The position numbers and the translations under genes are program-made. From Xanthomonas dyei (GTDB taxonomy: Bacteria > Pseudomonadota > Gammaproteobacteria > Xanthomonadales > Xanthomonadaceae), in NCBI RefSeq assembly GCF_002939865.1, contig NZ_MDEE01000046.1:1-32694 (forward strand): a stretch of DNA of 32,694 nt. Reading direction: 5' to 3'. Within the stretch, counting starts at the first letter, position 1. Every line of letters starts with the position of its first letter. The notes beneath the pieces are model-generated. The model searched no databases and had not been told where the DNA came from. It was given only the letters and a program-made list of their open reading frames with translations. Shown here piece after piece: positions 1 to 8,182 of the stretch.

Positions 1-110
1 CCGAGCAATTGCTGCCACGGAACGACCTGCTCCATCTCGGCCAGAAAGATCTCGCGCCGGGTCTGCTTGCGCTTGCCCAGGCCCTCAGCGTCACCGAACG
101 TCAGTTGCAT
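1..110 (-). CDS. IS5-family transposase, N-terminal fragment
   Basis: This is the first 36 codons of a transposase, cut by the window edge. The translation begins MQLTFGDAEGLGKRKQTRRE and continues with an acidic and hydrophobic stretch ending VVPWQQLL, the usual N-terminus of Xanthomonas IS5-family (IS1478-like) DDE transposases. The DDE catalytic residues would lie further left, outside the window. The ATG (complement of 108-110) is preceded by GAGGAA at suitable spacing. Whether the gene is intact cannot be judged from here. Confidence 0.8.
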   Translation of the reverse strand, partial: MQLTFGDAEGLGKRKQTRREIFLAEMEQVVPWQQLL

Positions 111-173
111 GGATGATTCCTCAACACGAGGCGGGTAGTGTCGCGCATCTGCCGTGCTTTGTTCAGAGGTTCC
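1..173 (-). mobile_element. IS5-family insertion sequence, 5' end only (truncated by window edge)
   Basis: Read on the minus strand, the element starts at 173 with GGAACCTCTGAACAAAGC, which looks like an IS5-group terminal inverted repeat. A leader with a GAGGAA ribosome binding site follows, then a transposase start at 110. Directly outside the end, at 174-177, is TTAG, which fits the YTAR target that IS5-group elements duplicate on insertion. The other end lies outside the window, so the duplication cannot be confirmed. The likely close relatives are the IS1478-like elements common in Xanthomonas; this is from recognition of the protein start, not a search. Confidence 0.8.
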
Positions 174-263
174 TTAGCCGCTCTAAACCGGATCGACGCG
201 TTTGGCAGTGGATGCGCTGCAGCGGCCGTGTGACAGCGCAAGCGCGTTGCCCGGCTCAGGCGA

Positions 264-1133
264 TCAGGCGATCAACCGACGCAGCGCAGGGTTGTCGTTG
301 TCCTGCTTCCATACCAGATGCAGCTCCACCGGCGTGGCAGGCGTTTCATCGCGCAGCGGCAGGTACACGATGCCGGCGTAACGCAGGCCGCTGGCGCCTT
401 CGGGCACCAGTGCCATGCCCATGCCGCCGCGCACCAGCGCCAACACCGAGTGGATCTGGCTGACGTACTGCACCGAGCGCGGCGCGATGCCGCGCGCACC
501 GAACAACTGCGCCAGCAGATCGTAGAAATAGCGCGCTTCATCGGGTGCGTAATTGACCAGCGGCTGCCCGTCGAAATCCTGCAGGCGCAGGCTGTCGTGT
601 TGCGCCAGTGGCGAGTCTTCCGGCAACGCGGCGATCAGCGGTTCGCGTGCCACGCAGCGGCTGTGCAGACCCTGGCGCTGGATCGGTGGGCGCAGCAGGC
701 CGATATCCAGCCGGCCGGCGTCCAGCGCGTCCAGTTGCGCCAGGCTGACCATCTCCTTGAGTTGCAGGTCTACATCCGGGGCTTGCCTGCGCCACCGCGC
801 GATGGCCTCGGGCAGGAAGCGGTAACTGGCACCGGCGGTGAAGCCCACCGACACACTGCCGGCATCGCCGGTGCCGATCCGGCGCGCACGTAGCCCGGCA
901 TTCTCGGCCATGCGCAAGATCGCGCGCGCTTCGGCCAGCAGACTGCGGCCAGCCTGGGTCAGTCGCACATGCCGGCTGTTGCGCTCCAGCAGCGCGGTGC
1001 CGACGCTGTGTTCCAGCAGCTGAATCTGCCGGCTGAGCGGCGGCTGGGTCATGTTCAGGCGCTCGGCCGCGCGCCGGAAGTGCAGTTCGTCGGCGACGGC
1101 GACAAAGCAACGCAGTTGCTGCAGATCGAACAT
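264..1133 (-). CDS. LysR-family transcriptional regulator, probable sugar-diacid regulator
   Basis: This is a 289-residue LysR-type regulator, close to the usual 300. The N-terminal winged helix-turn-helix is clear: MFDLQQLRCFVAVADELHFR starts the protein and the recognition region contains MTQPPLSRQIQLLE around residues 29-42. The rest is a periplasmic-binding-protein-like effector domain. The open frame extends 43 codons further upstream, but the family start is at 1133, where a GAGG lies about ten bases before the ATG. It is transcribed divergently from the glucarate/galactarate genes, the typical layout for a LysR activator of its neighbours, so I infer that it senses glucarate, galactarate or a pathway intermediate. 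The sequence does not identify the ligand. The stop codon lies in a small run of the 8-base repeat gatcaggc. Confidence 0.88.
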   Translation of the reverse strand: MFDLQQLRCFVAVADELHFRRAAERLNMTQPPLSRQIQLLEHSVGTALLERNSRHVRLTQAGRSLLAEARAILRMAENAGLRARRIGTGDAGSVSVGFTAGASYRFLPEAIARWRRQAPDVDLQLKEMVSLAQLDALDAGRLDIGLLRPPIQRQGLHSRCVAREPLIAALPEDSPLAQHDSLRLQDFDGQPLVNYAPDEARYFYDLLAQLFGARGIAPRSVQYVSQIHSVLALVRGGMGMALVPEGASGLRYAGIVYLPLRDETPATPVELHLVWKQDNDNPALRRLIA

Positions 1134-1338
1134 GCCGGGAGGGCCTCGCGTTGCAAAACAGGGGAATTGAATGCTGCACCCGCAACATCCCGGCGCGGCC
1201 AGCACGAATGAATAGGCCACGCCCGGCCAGAAAGGACGATGGCTTACGCAACCATCCATCATTACGTCGCGTCGAAAAAGCGTTGCAAAGCAGCCATTTG
1301 CGGCGCATTACTTCGGTCTGTGATGCGATTGATTCAAC

Positions 1339-1353
1339 TTGTGTATCAAACAA
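1339..1353. promoter_or_regulatory. Candidate LysR-type operator between the regulator and kdgD
   Basis: The sequence TTGTGTATCAAACAA is a perfect dyad, TTGT-N7-ACAA, and includes the T-N11-A arrangement typical of LysR-family recognition sites. It sits about 80 bases before kdgD in the 297-base divergent intergenic region. A weak sigma-70-like pair overlaps it: TTGATT at 1329-1334 and AATACG at 1352-1357, 17 bases apart. An AGGAG ribosome binding site for kdgD is at 1416-1420. The assignment as an operator is inference from position and symmetry. Confidence 0.45.
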
Positions 1354-1430
1354 TACGTCCTTTGGTTTGGACCGGCAACGATCTGCGTTTCTAGGATCAA
1401 CCGCATCCCCCGCCCAGGAGCGTTTGTCCG

Positions 1431-2348
1431 ATGAGCAGCAGATACACCCCGTCCGAAATGGCCCAAGCGCTTGGCGCCGGGCTGTTGTCGTTTCCGGTGA
1501 CCCATTTCGATGCCGACCTGGCCTTCGACGAGGCCGCCTACCGCAGCAATCTGGACTGGCTGTCCTCGCATCCGGCCGCCGGCCTGTTTGCGGCGGGCGG
1601 CACCGGCGAGCTGTTTTCGCTGACGCTGGACGAAGTGAACCGCGCCGTGCGCGCGGCCGTCGCCGAGACTGCCGGCCGCATGCCGGTGATCGCCCCGGCC
1701 GGCTATGGCACTGCGATTGCGATCGAGATGGCGCAGGCCGCCGAGCGCAACGATGCCGACGGCATCCTGCTGTTTCCGCCGTACCTCACCGAGTGCGATG
1801 CCGACGGCGTGGCCGACCATGTCGAGCGCGTCTGCAAGGCGACCAGCCTGGGCGTGATCGTCTACGGCCGCGCCAACGCCAAGCTCGACGATGTGACACT
1901 GGCGCGCGTGGCCGAGCGGTGCCCCAACCTGGTGGGCTACAAGGACGGCATCGGCGATGTGGATCGCATGACCCGCATCTATGCGCGGCTGGGCGACCGG
2001 CTGTTGTACGTGGGCGGCCTGCCCACCGCCGAAACCTTCGCGCTGCCGTATCTGGAAATGGGCGTGACCACGTATTCGTCGGCCATCTTCAATTTCCTGC
2101 CCGAGTGGGCGCTGGCGTTTTATGCGGCGGTGCGCGCGCGCGACCACGCCACCATCTATCGCGAGCTCAATGACTTCGTGTTGCCGTACACGGTGCTGCG
2201 CAATCGTCGCGCCGGGTATGCGGTGTCCATCGTCAAGGCCGGCATGCGCGCGGTCGGCCGCCCGGCCGGTCCGGTACGCACGCCATTGGCTGACCTCAAC
2301 GAAGACGAATTCGCCCAGCTCAAACAACTGATCGGAGGCCGCCGCTGA
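1431..2348 (+). CDS. kdgD: 5-dehydro-4-deoxyglucarate dehydratase
   Basis: This enzyme of the DHDPS/N-acetylneuraminate lyase aldolase superfamily (305 residues, usual length) dehydrates and decarboxylates 5-keto-4-deoxy-D-glucarate to 2-oxoglutarate semialdehyde, in the cytoplasm. Seen in the sequence: the carboxylate-binding GGTGE at residues 56-60, the catalytic tyrosine region VYGRAN around 144-149, and the Schiff-base lysine in GYKDG (Lys171). The start at 1431 has AGGAG ten bases upstream. Its stop overlaps the start of the aldehyde dehydrogenase gene by one base (TGATG), which suggests translational coupling between consecutive pathway steps. It is the first gene of the diacid operon, facing away from the LysR regulator. 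Confidence 0.93.
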   Translation: MSSRYTPSEMAQALGAGLLSFPVTHFDADLAFDEAAYRSNLDWLSSHPAAGLFAAGGTGELFSLTLDEVNRAVRAAVAETAGRMPVIAPAGYGTAIAIEMAQAAERNDADGILLFPPYLTECDADGVADHVERVCKATSLGVIVYGRANAKLDDVTLARVAERCPNLVGYKDGIGDVDRMTRIYARLGDRLLYVGGLPTAETFALPYLEMGVTTYSSAIFNFLPEWALAFYAAVRARDHATIYRELNDFVLPYTVLRNRRAGYAVSIVKAGMRAVGRPAGPVRTPLADLNEDEFAQLKQLIGGRR

Positions 2349-3928
2349 TGCAGACCATCAAGGGCGAATCGCTGATCGGGCAGCGCGGCGTGCGCGGCGC
2401 CGGCGCGGAATTTCATGCGGTGGATGCGGCCAGCGGCGCGGCATTGCGGCCGGCGTTCGGCTCGGTGAGCGCACAGGATCTGCAGCAGGCCTGCGCGCTG
2501 GCGCAGGCGGCGTTCGACACCTACCGCGAAACGTCGCTGGAAGCGCGCGCGGTTTTTCTGGAAACCATCGCCGAGCAGATTCTGGCGTTGGGCGATGCCT
2601 TGATCGAACGTGCCATGCACGAAAGCGGCCTGCCGCGCCCGCGTCTGGAAGGCGAGCGCGGACGCACCGTTGGCCAGCTGCGTCTGTTCGCCAACGTGGT
2701 GCGCGAAGGCAGCTGGCTGCAGGCCCGCATCGACCCCGCGCTGCCGCAACGCACGCCATTGCCGCGCGCGGATCTGCGCCAGCGGCATATCGCACTGGGG
2801 CCGGTGGCGGTGTTCGGCGCCAGTAATTTCCCGCTCGCATTTTCGGTGGCCGGCGGCGATACCGCGTCGGCATTGGCGGCCGGTTGCCCGGTGGTGGTCA
2901 AGGCGCACAGCGCGCATCCGGGCACGTCCGAATTGGTGGGCCGTGCGATCCAGGCGGCGGTGGCGCAGTGCGGGCTGCCCGAAGGCGTGTTCTCGCTGCT
3001 GTTCGACGCCGGCATCGAGATCGGCGCGCACCTGGTGGCCGACGCGCGCATCAAGGCGGTGGGTTTCACCGGCTCGCGTGCTGGCGGCAGGGCGTTGGTC
3101 AAGATCGCTTCCGCACGCCGCGAGCCGATTCCGGTGTATGCGGAGATGAGTGCGATCAACCCGGTGTATCTGTTGCCGCAGGCGCTGCAGGCGCGCGCAT
3201 CCGATCTGGGCAAAGCCTTCGTCGGCTCGCTGACCTTGGGCGCGGGGCAGTTCTGTACCAACCCTGGCTTGCTGCTGGCGATCGATTCGTCGGCGCTGGA
3301 TGCGTTTATCGCGTCGGCCACGCAAACTCTGCACGCGGTGTCGCCGGCAGCAATGCTCACCGCAGGCATTGGCCAGGCCTATGCGCAGGGTGTGCAGCGT
3401 CTGGCCGCGCATCCGCAGGTCAGCACGCTGGCACGTGGCGCCGCACCGGAAGCGGGTCGCTGCCCGGCCGCACTGTTCGGCACCGACGCCGATGCCTTTC
3501 TGGCCGACGAAGCGCTGCAGGCCGAAGTCTTCGGTGCCTCCTCGCTGCTGGTGCGTTGCAAGGACATCGCTCAGCTGCGCGCGCTGAGCGAGCACCTGGA
3601 AGGCCAGCTCACCGCCACCTTGCACATGGATGCAGCCGATACCGACCTGGCCGCCGCGTTGCTGCCGGTGCTGGAACGCAAGGCCGGGCGCATCCTGGTC
3701 AACGACTGGCCCACCGGTGTGGAGGTCTGCCACGCGATGGTGCATGGCGGCCCGTTCCCGGCCACCTCCGACAGCCGCAGCACCTCGGTGGGCACGCTGG
3801 CGATCGATCGCTTCCTGCGCCCGGTCTGCTACCAGGATCTGCCGGCCGCGCTGCTGCCCGCTGCAGTGGCGCACGGCAACCCGCTCGGGCTGTGGCGACG
3901 CGTCGATGGCGCGCTGGGACACGACTGA
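2348..3928 (+). CDS. Alpha-ketoglutaric semialdehyde (2,5-dioxovalerate) dehydrogenase
   Basis: This is an NAD(P)-dependent aldehyde dehydrogenase of 526 residues, the length of the KGSA dehydrogenase subgroup. It oxidises 2-oxoglutarate semialdehyde, the product of KdgD, to 2-oxoglutarate. Family residues are visible: Asn160 in FGASNFP, Lys185 in VVVKAHSAHPGTSE, the cofactor-site GFTGSRAGG at 239-247, the general base Glu266 in YAEMSAINPV, and the catalytic Cys303 in GAGQFCTNPG. The start overlaps the kdgD stop by one base. Substrate specificity is inferred from the neighbours and subgroup style; aldehyde dehydrogenases are often promiscuous. The product feeds the TCA cycle, closing the pathway. 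Confidence 0.9.
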   Translation: MQTIKGESLIGQRGVRGAGAEFHAVDAASGAALRPAFGSVSAQDLQQACALAQAAFDTYRETSLEARAVFLETIAEQILALGDALIERAMHESGLPRPRLEGERGRTVGQLRLFANVVREGSWLQARIDPALPQRTPLPRADLRQRHIALGPVAVFGASNFPLAFSVAGGDTASALAAGCPVVVKAHSAHPGTSELVGRAIQAAVAQCGLPEGVFSLLFDAGIEIGAHLVADARIKAVGFTGSRAGGRALVKIASARREPIPVYAEMSAINPVYLLPQALQARASDLGKAFVGSLTLGAGQFCTNPGLLLAIDSSALDAFIASATQTLHAVSPAAMLTAGIGQAYAQGVQRLAAHPQVSTLARGAAPEAGRCPAALFGTDADAFLADEALQAEVFGASSLLVRCKDIAQLRALSEHLEGQLTATLHMDAADTDLAAALLPVLERKAGRILVNDWPTGVEVCHAMVHGGPFPATSDSRSTSVGTLAIDRFLRPVCYQDLPAALLPAAVAHGNPLGLWRRVDGALGHD

Positions 3929-3956
3929 CAGCGGCGGCGGCAACGATGCCTGAGGC

Positions 3957-4024
3957 GTGCCGGAGGAGGGTCCGGTGCGCCATCTGCAGGCGCCACTTGG
4001 AGTACCGGAGCGCAGTGCGCTTCC
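3957..4024 (+). other. Intercistronic hairpins between the dehydrogenase and transporter genes
   Basis: The 116-base gap can form two imperfect hairpins. GTGCCGGA (3957-3964) pairs with TCCGGTGC (3971-3978) with two G-U pairs. GGAGCGC (4007-4013) pairs with GCGCTTCC (4017-4024) with one bulge. Neither is followed by a run of T, so they are not convincing terminators. They may mark an mRNA-processing or stability boundary ahead of the membrane-protein gene. They were found by eye and no folding energy was computed. Confidence 0.3.
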
Positions 4025-4044
4025 ATCGTCATAGGTGAGGAACG

Positions 4045-5424
4045 ATGATGGCTATCGATTCAAAGACAGTCGGTTCAACGACGGTTCCGCGCAGGCGTTA
4101 CCTGATCTTGCTGATGTTGTTTGTGGTGACCACGATCAACTATGCCGATCGCGCCACCTTGTCCATCGCCGGTTCCGCGGTCCAGGATGCGCTGGGCATC
4201 GACGCGCTGCAGATGGGCTTCATTTTTTCTGCGTTCGGCTGGGCGTATGTGGCCGGGCAGATTCCAGGCGGCTGGTTGCTCGATCGCTTCGGCTCGCGGC
4301 GCGTGTACGGCCTGTCGCTGCTGATCTGGTCGCTGTTCACCGCCTTGCAGGGCTTTATCGACTGGGTGCCGGTGACCTGGGCGGTCACCACGTTGTTCGT
4401 GCTGCGTTTTCTGGTCGGCATTGCCGAAGCGCCGTCCTTTCCGGGCAATAGCCGCATCGTGGCGGCGTGGTTCCCTACCGCCGAGCGTGGCCTGGCCGCG
4501 TCGATCTTCAATTCCGCGCAGTACTTCGCCACCGTGGCCTTCGCGCCGCTGATGGGCTGGCTGGTGCACGCCTGGGGCTGGGAACACGTGTTTCTGGTGA
4601 TGGGCGCGGCGGGCGTGTTGCTGGCGCTGGTGTGGCGCAAGACCATCTATGCCCCGCGCGAACATCCGCGCTTGAGCGCGCAGGAGCTGGACTATATCCA
4701 GCGCAACGGCGCGCTGGTGGACATGGAGCAGGGCAACAAGCCCGGTCGCCAGCCCAAGGGCACGCAGTGGCATTACGCCAAACAGCTGTTGTGCAACCGC
4801 ATGTTGCTGGGTGTGTACATCGGACAATACTGCATCACCACGCTGACGTACTTCTTCCTGACCTGGTTTCCGGTGTATCTGGTCAAGGAGCGCGGCATGT
4901 CGATCCTGGAAGCCGGCTTTGTGGCCTCGTTGCCGGCGGTGTGCGGCTTTATCGGCGGCGTGCTGGGCGGCTATGTGTCCGACCGCATGGTACGGCGTGG
5001 CTATTCGCTCACCGTCTCGCGCAAGACGCCGATTGTGGTCGGCATGTTGATGTCGGTGACGATGATCGGCTGCAACTACGTGCAGGCCGAATGGATGGTG
5101 GTGGGGCTGATGGCGCTGGCGTTCTTCGGCAAGGGCATCGGCGCACTCGGCTGGGCGGTGGTGGCCGACACCTCGCCCAAGGAAATCGCCGGCCTGTCCG
5201 GTGGCCTGTTCAATACCTTCGGCAACATCGCCGGCATCACCACGCCGATCGTGATCGGCTACATCGTGTCCACCACCGGCACCTTCGAATGGGCGCTGGT
5301 GTTCGTCGGGCTCAATGCCTTGCTGGCGGTGGTGTCGTATCTGGTGGTGGTGGGCGAAATCAAGCGCGTGGAACTCAAGGCCCCGCCTGGCGGCCCGTCC
5401 ATGCCAGTACCCGCACCGCTGTGA
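4045..5424 (+). CDS. gudP: MFS sugar-diacid transporter, GudP-like
   Basis: This is an inner-membrane permease of 459 residues with about twelve hydrophobic segments, of the anion:cation symporter branch of the major facilitator superfamily, which includes the glucarate/galactarate carriers GudP and GarP. Seen in the sequence: INYADRATLSIAG near the N-terminus, the MFS loop motif GGWLLDRFGSRRVYG after the second segment, FLVGIAEAPSFPGNSR in segment 4, and a central hydrophilic loop around residues 205-245. The start is the first of two adjacent ATGs, preceded by AGGTGAGGAA. Position between the catabolic enzymes and glucarate dehydratase supports glucarate and galactarate as proton-coupled substrates. 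Exact specificity is inference. Confidence 0.88.
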   Translation: MMAIDSKTVGSTTVPRRRYLILLMLFVVTTINYADRATLSIAGSAVQDALGIDALQMGFIFSAFGWAYVAGQIPGGWLLDRFGSRRVYGLSLLIWSLFTALQGFIDWVPVTWAVTTLFVLRFLVGIAEAPSFPGNSRIVAAWFPTAERGLAASIFNSAQYFATVAFAPLMGWLVHAWGWEHVFLVMGAAGVLLALVWRKTIYAPREHPRLSAQELDYIQRNGALVDMEQGNKPGRQPKGTQWHYAKQLLCNRMLLGVYIGQYCITTLTYFFLTWFPVYLVKERGMSILEAGFVASLPAVCGFIGGVLGGYVSDRMVRRGYSLTVSRKTPIVVGMLMSVTMIGCNYVQAEWMVVGLMALAFFGKGIGALGWAVVADTSPKEIAGLSGGLFNTFGNIAGITTPIVIGYIVSTTGTFEWALVFVGLNALLAVVSYLVVVGEIKRVELKAPPGGPSMPVPAPL

Positions 5425-5443
5425 CCGTCTTCGGAGATTTTCG

Positions 5444-6799
5444 ATGAATATCCACACCGCACCTGCAAGCATCGGCGCCACGCCGCGCATCACCGACATC
5501 CGCGTGGTGCCGGTCGCCGGCCAGGACAGCATGCTACTGAACCTCAGTGGCGCGCACGCCCCGTATTTCACCCGCAACGTGCTGGTGCTGCGCGATTCGT
5601 CCGGCCGCACCGGCGTGGGCGAAGTGCCTGGCGGCGCGGCCATCGCCGGCTTGCTGCACGAGGCAGCGCCGCTCATTCGCGACCGCTCCATCGCCGAGTA
5701 TCAACGCATCCTCAATCAGGTGCGCACCGCGTTTGCCGATCGCGACAGCGCCGGACGTGGTCTGCAGACCTTCGATCTGCGCATCACCATCCACGCAGTG
5801 ACCGCCATCGAATCGGCGTTGCTGGATCTGCTGGGGCAATTCCTCGATCAACCGGTCGCCGCCCTGCTCGGCGAAGGCCAGCAACGCGACGCGGTGGACG
5901 TGCTGGGCTACCTCTTTTTCATTGGCGACCGACGCAAGACCGGGTTCGACTATCGCGACGGCAGCGGTGCCCGCGATGACTGGGAGGCGGTGCGCGACCA
6001 GGAAGCCTTGACGCCGGCATCGGTTGTGCGCCTGGCCGAAGCGGCCTACGAAAAATACGGCTTTCGCGACTTCAAGCTCAAAGGCGGCGTATTGCGTGGC
6101 GAAGACGAAATCGAGGCCATTGTCGCGTTGCACGAACGTTTTCCGCAGGCGCGCATCACGCTGGACCCCAATGGCGCGTGGTCGCTGGATCAGGCCATCG
6201 CCCTGTGCCGCGACATGCACGGCGTGATGGCCTATGCCGAAGACCCGTGCGGTGCGCAGGAGGGGTATTCCGGCCGCGAGATCATGGCCGAGTTCCGTCG
6301 CGCCACCGGCTTGCCGACCGCCACCAACATGATCGCCACCGACTGGCGGCAGATGGGCCACGCCATCCAGTTGCAGTCGGTGGATATCCCGCTGGCCGAC
6401 CCGCATTTCTGGACGTTGCAAGGCTCGGTGCGGGTGGCGCAACTGTGCCGCGACTGGGGCCTGACCTGGGGCTCGCATTCCAACAACCACTTCGATATTT
6501 CGCTGGCGATGTTCACCCACGTGGCCGCCGCAGCGCCGGGGCAGGTGACCGCGATCGACACGCACTGGATCTGGCAGGACGGCCAACGCCTGACCCATTA
6601 CCCGTTGCAGATCGTCGGCGGCCAGATCCAGGTGCCGGCAAAGCCCGGTTTGGGTGTCGAACTCGATATGGATGCGCTGGAAGCGGCGCATCGCACATAC
6701 CAACGTCTGAGCCTGGGCGCGCGTGATGATGCTGCCGCGATGCAGGCCTTGATTCCCAACTGGACCTTCGACAACAAGCGCCCGTGCCTGGTGCGCTAA
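5444..6799 (+). CDS. gudD: D-glucarate dehydratase
   Basis: This enolase-superfamily, Mg2+-dependent dehydratase converts D-glucarate to 5-keto-4-deoxyglucarate, the KdgD substrate. It is 451 residues long, close to the 446 of E. coli GudD. Family landmarks are present: the KxK pair Lys211 and Lys213 in FKLKGG, metal ligands Asp241 in LDPNGAW and Glu266 in YAEDPCG, Asn295 in ATNMIATD, and catalytic His345 in GSHSNNHFD. The frame is open further upstream, inside the transporter gene, but ATG 5444 follows CGGAG at 5432-5436 at good spacing and matches the family N-terminus. The gap after the transporter stop is 19 bases, consistent with one operon. Confidence 0.95.
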   Translation: MNIHTAPASIGATPRITDIRVVPVAGQDSMLLNLSGAHAPYFTRNVLVLRDSSGRTGVGEVPGGAAIAGLLHEAAPLIRDRSIAEYQRILNQVRTAFADRDSAGRGLQTFDLRITIHAVTAIESALLDLLGQFLDQPVAALLGEGQQRDAVDVLGYLFFIGDRRKTGFDYRDGSGARDDWEAVRDQEALTPASVVRLAEAAYEKYGFRDFKLKGGVLRGEDEIEAIVALHERFPQARITLDPNGAWSLDQAIALCRDMHGVMAYAEDPCGAQEGYSGREIMAEFRRATGLPTATNMIATDWRQMGHAIQLQSVDIPLADPHFWTLQGSVRVAQLCRDWGLTWGSHSNNHFDISLAMFTHVAAAAPGQVTAIDTHWIWQDGQRLTHYPLQIVGGQIQVPAKPGLGVELDMDALEAAHRTYQRLSLGARDDAAAMQALIPNWTFDNKRPCLVR

Positions 6800-6875
6800 C
6801 CGTGCGGTGGCTGCAGCCGAATGCACGGCATGCAGCGGCTGCGTCGAAGAGGTCTGGCAGGTGGAGAGCTGGTCG

Positions 6876-8147
6876 ATGAAAAATGTAATGGCACTCGGCA
6901 GCGCGGCGCTGCTGGCGATCAGTGCGGGCGGACGTGCGCGTGCGCAGGAACCGGACGCAGGATTCTGGAATGGCGCAACGGCCGAGGTCACCGCGCTCAA
7001 CTTCTATTATAACCGCGATTTCCGCAGCGGCGAAGGGCAGGGCAAGCGTGCCGAATGGGCGCAGGGCGTCGTGGTGGATGCCAAGAGCGGTTACACGCAC
7101 GGCCCGATCGGGGTCGGGCTGGATCTGCTCGGCATCGGCGATTTCAAGCTCGATGGCGTCCGCGCCGAAGGCGGCACCGGCCTGCTGCCCAATAACGACG
7201 ACGGCACCGCGCAACATGCACTGACGCGCGTGGCACCCACGCTCAAGCTGCGCGCCTCGCAAACCGAAGTGAAGTGGGGCAGCTTCATCCCCAACGAGCC
7301 GCTGGTACGCGCCAGCATCACCCGCATCATGCCGGAGACGTTTCAAGGCGTAACGCTGGAATCCAAGGACGTGCCCAAGCTCGATCTGCTGCTGGCCCGC
7401 TTCACCAGCGCCTGGTATCGCGATGGCGACTCGCGTGTGCCGATCACCTTGACCAACAAGAACCGTCGCTTTCTGGGTACGCCGGATTCGGATGCGTTGA
7501 ATCTGGTTTCGGCCACCTACAGCGTTGCACCCGGCACGCAGCTGCGCTATCAGGGCGCGGTGATGGAAGACATCTACCGGCAGCAGCTCTACAACCTGAT
7601 CCAGACCCATAAATTCGGCAAGGATCAGTTGCGTGTGGACCTGCGCTATTTCCGCACCGATGACATCGGCCAATCGCGTGCCGGGCCGATCGACAACCGC
7701 ATGTTCAGCAGCATGCTGTCCTGGCGCACGGGTGGGCAGGAATTCGGCGCCGGCTATCAACGCCTGTCCGGCCCCAGCGCGATGCCCTGGCCGGGCGGCA
7801 CCGACGGCAACGTCTTCAACTGGACCTTCATCAACGACTTTCTCGAACGCGGCGAGCGCAGCTGGCAGCTGCGTTACAGCATCGATGGCAAGAGCATTGG
7901 CATCCCCGGGCTCAGCGTCATGGCGCGCTACATCAGCGGCGACCATGCACAGCCGGCAACCTATGCCGGCGAAGGCCGCGAATGGGCCCGCGATGTCTTG
8001 ACCACCTATCAATTCCAGAGCGAGCGCTTCAAGCATGTGAGCGTCATCTGGTTCAACGGCACCTTCCGATCCAATTACCAGCGCAATGTCGATGAAAACC
8101 GTTTGATCCTGCAGTACCGCCGTCAGTTCGACAGCCCCGACCGGTAA
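6876..8147 (+). CDS. OprD-family outer-membrane porin
   Basis: This is a 423-residue outer-membrane protein. A signal peptide is visible (MKNVMALGSAALLAIS followed by a small-residue region ending around RARAQ), then alternating hydrophobic/polar strands with many aromatic residues. The segment with KSGYTHGPIGVGLDLLGIG and the EVKWGSFIPNEPLVRAS region are typical of OprD/OccD-type channels, which in Pseudomonas take up carboxylates and sugar acids. The protein ends in basic and polar residues (RRQFDSPDR) without a clear terminal Phe, as in several OprD members. ATG 6876 has GGAG at 6863-6866. Lying between the two diacid dehydratase genes, it probably admits glucarate and galactarate to the periplasm; this is inference from context. 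Confidence 0.85.
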   Translation: MKNVMALGSAALLAISAGGRARAQEPDAGFWNGATAEVTALNFYYNRDFRSGEGQGKRAEWAQGVVVDAKSGYTHGPIGVGLDLLGIGDFKLDGVRAEGGTGLLPNNDDGTAQHALTRVAPTLKLRASQTEVKWGSFIPNEPLVRASITRIMPETFQGVTLESKDVPKLDLLLARFTSAWYRDGDSRVPITLTNKNRRFLGTPDSDALNLVSATYSVAPGTQLRYQGAVMEDIYRQQLYNLIQTHKFGKDQLRVDLRYFRTDDIGQSRAGPIDNRMFSSMLSWRTGGQEFGAGYQRLSGPSAMPWPGGTDGNVFNWTFINDFLERGERSWQLRYSIDGKSIGIPGLSVMARYISGDHAQPATYAGEGREWARDVLTTYQFQSERFKHVSVIWFNGTFRSNYQRNVDENRLILQYRRQFDSPDR

Positions 8148-8182
8148 TGCACTCCATCCCCGTTTTGCAAGGTAGCCCCACG

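Noticed and set aside
113..463. Plus-strand open frame covering the IS boundary and the LysR 3' end
   Set aside because: It crosses the IS end and is antisense to the regulator, with an Arg/Ala/Pro-rich shadow composition.
4075..5691. Long minus-strand open frame opposite the transporter gene
   Set aside because: It is a shadow of the MFS coding sequence with biased His/Arg/Gln composition. Other long antisense frames at 2156-3943, 8123-9973 and 11472-13214 were rejected for the same reason.
8147..8182. ATG overlapping the porin stop as the garD start
   Set aside because: It has no ribosome binding site and adds residues unlike the family. The start at 8183 fits better, although coupling at 8147 cannot be fully excluded.
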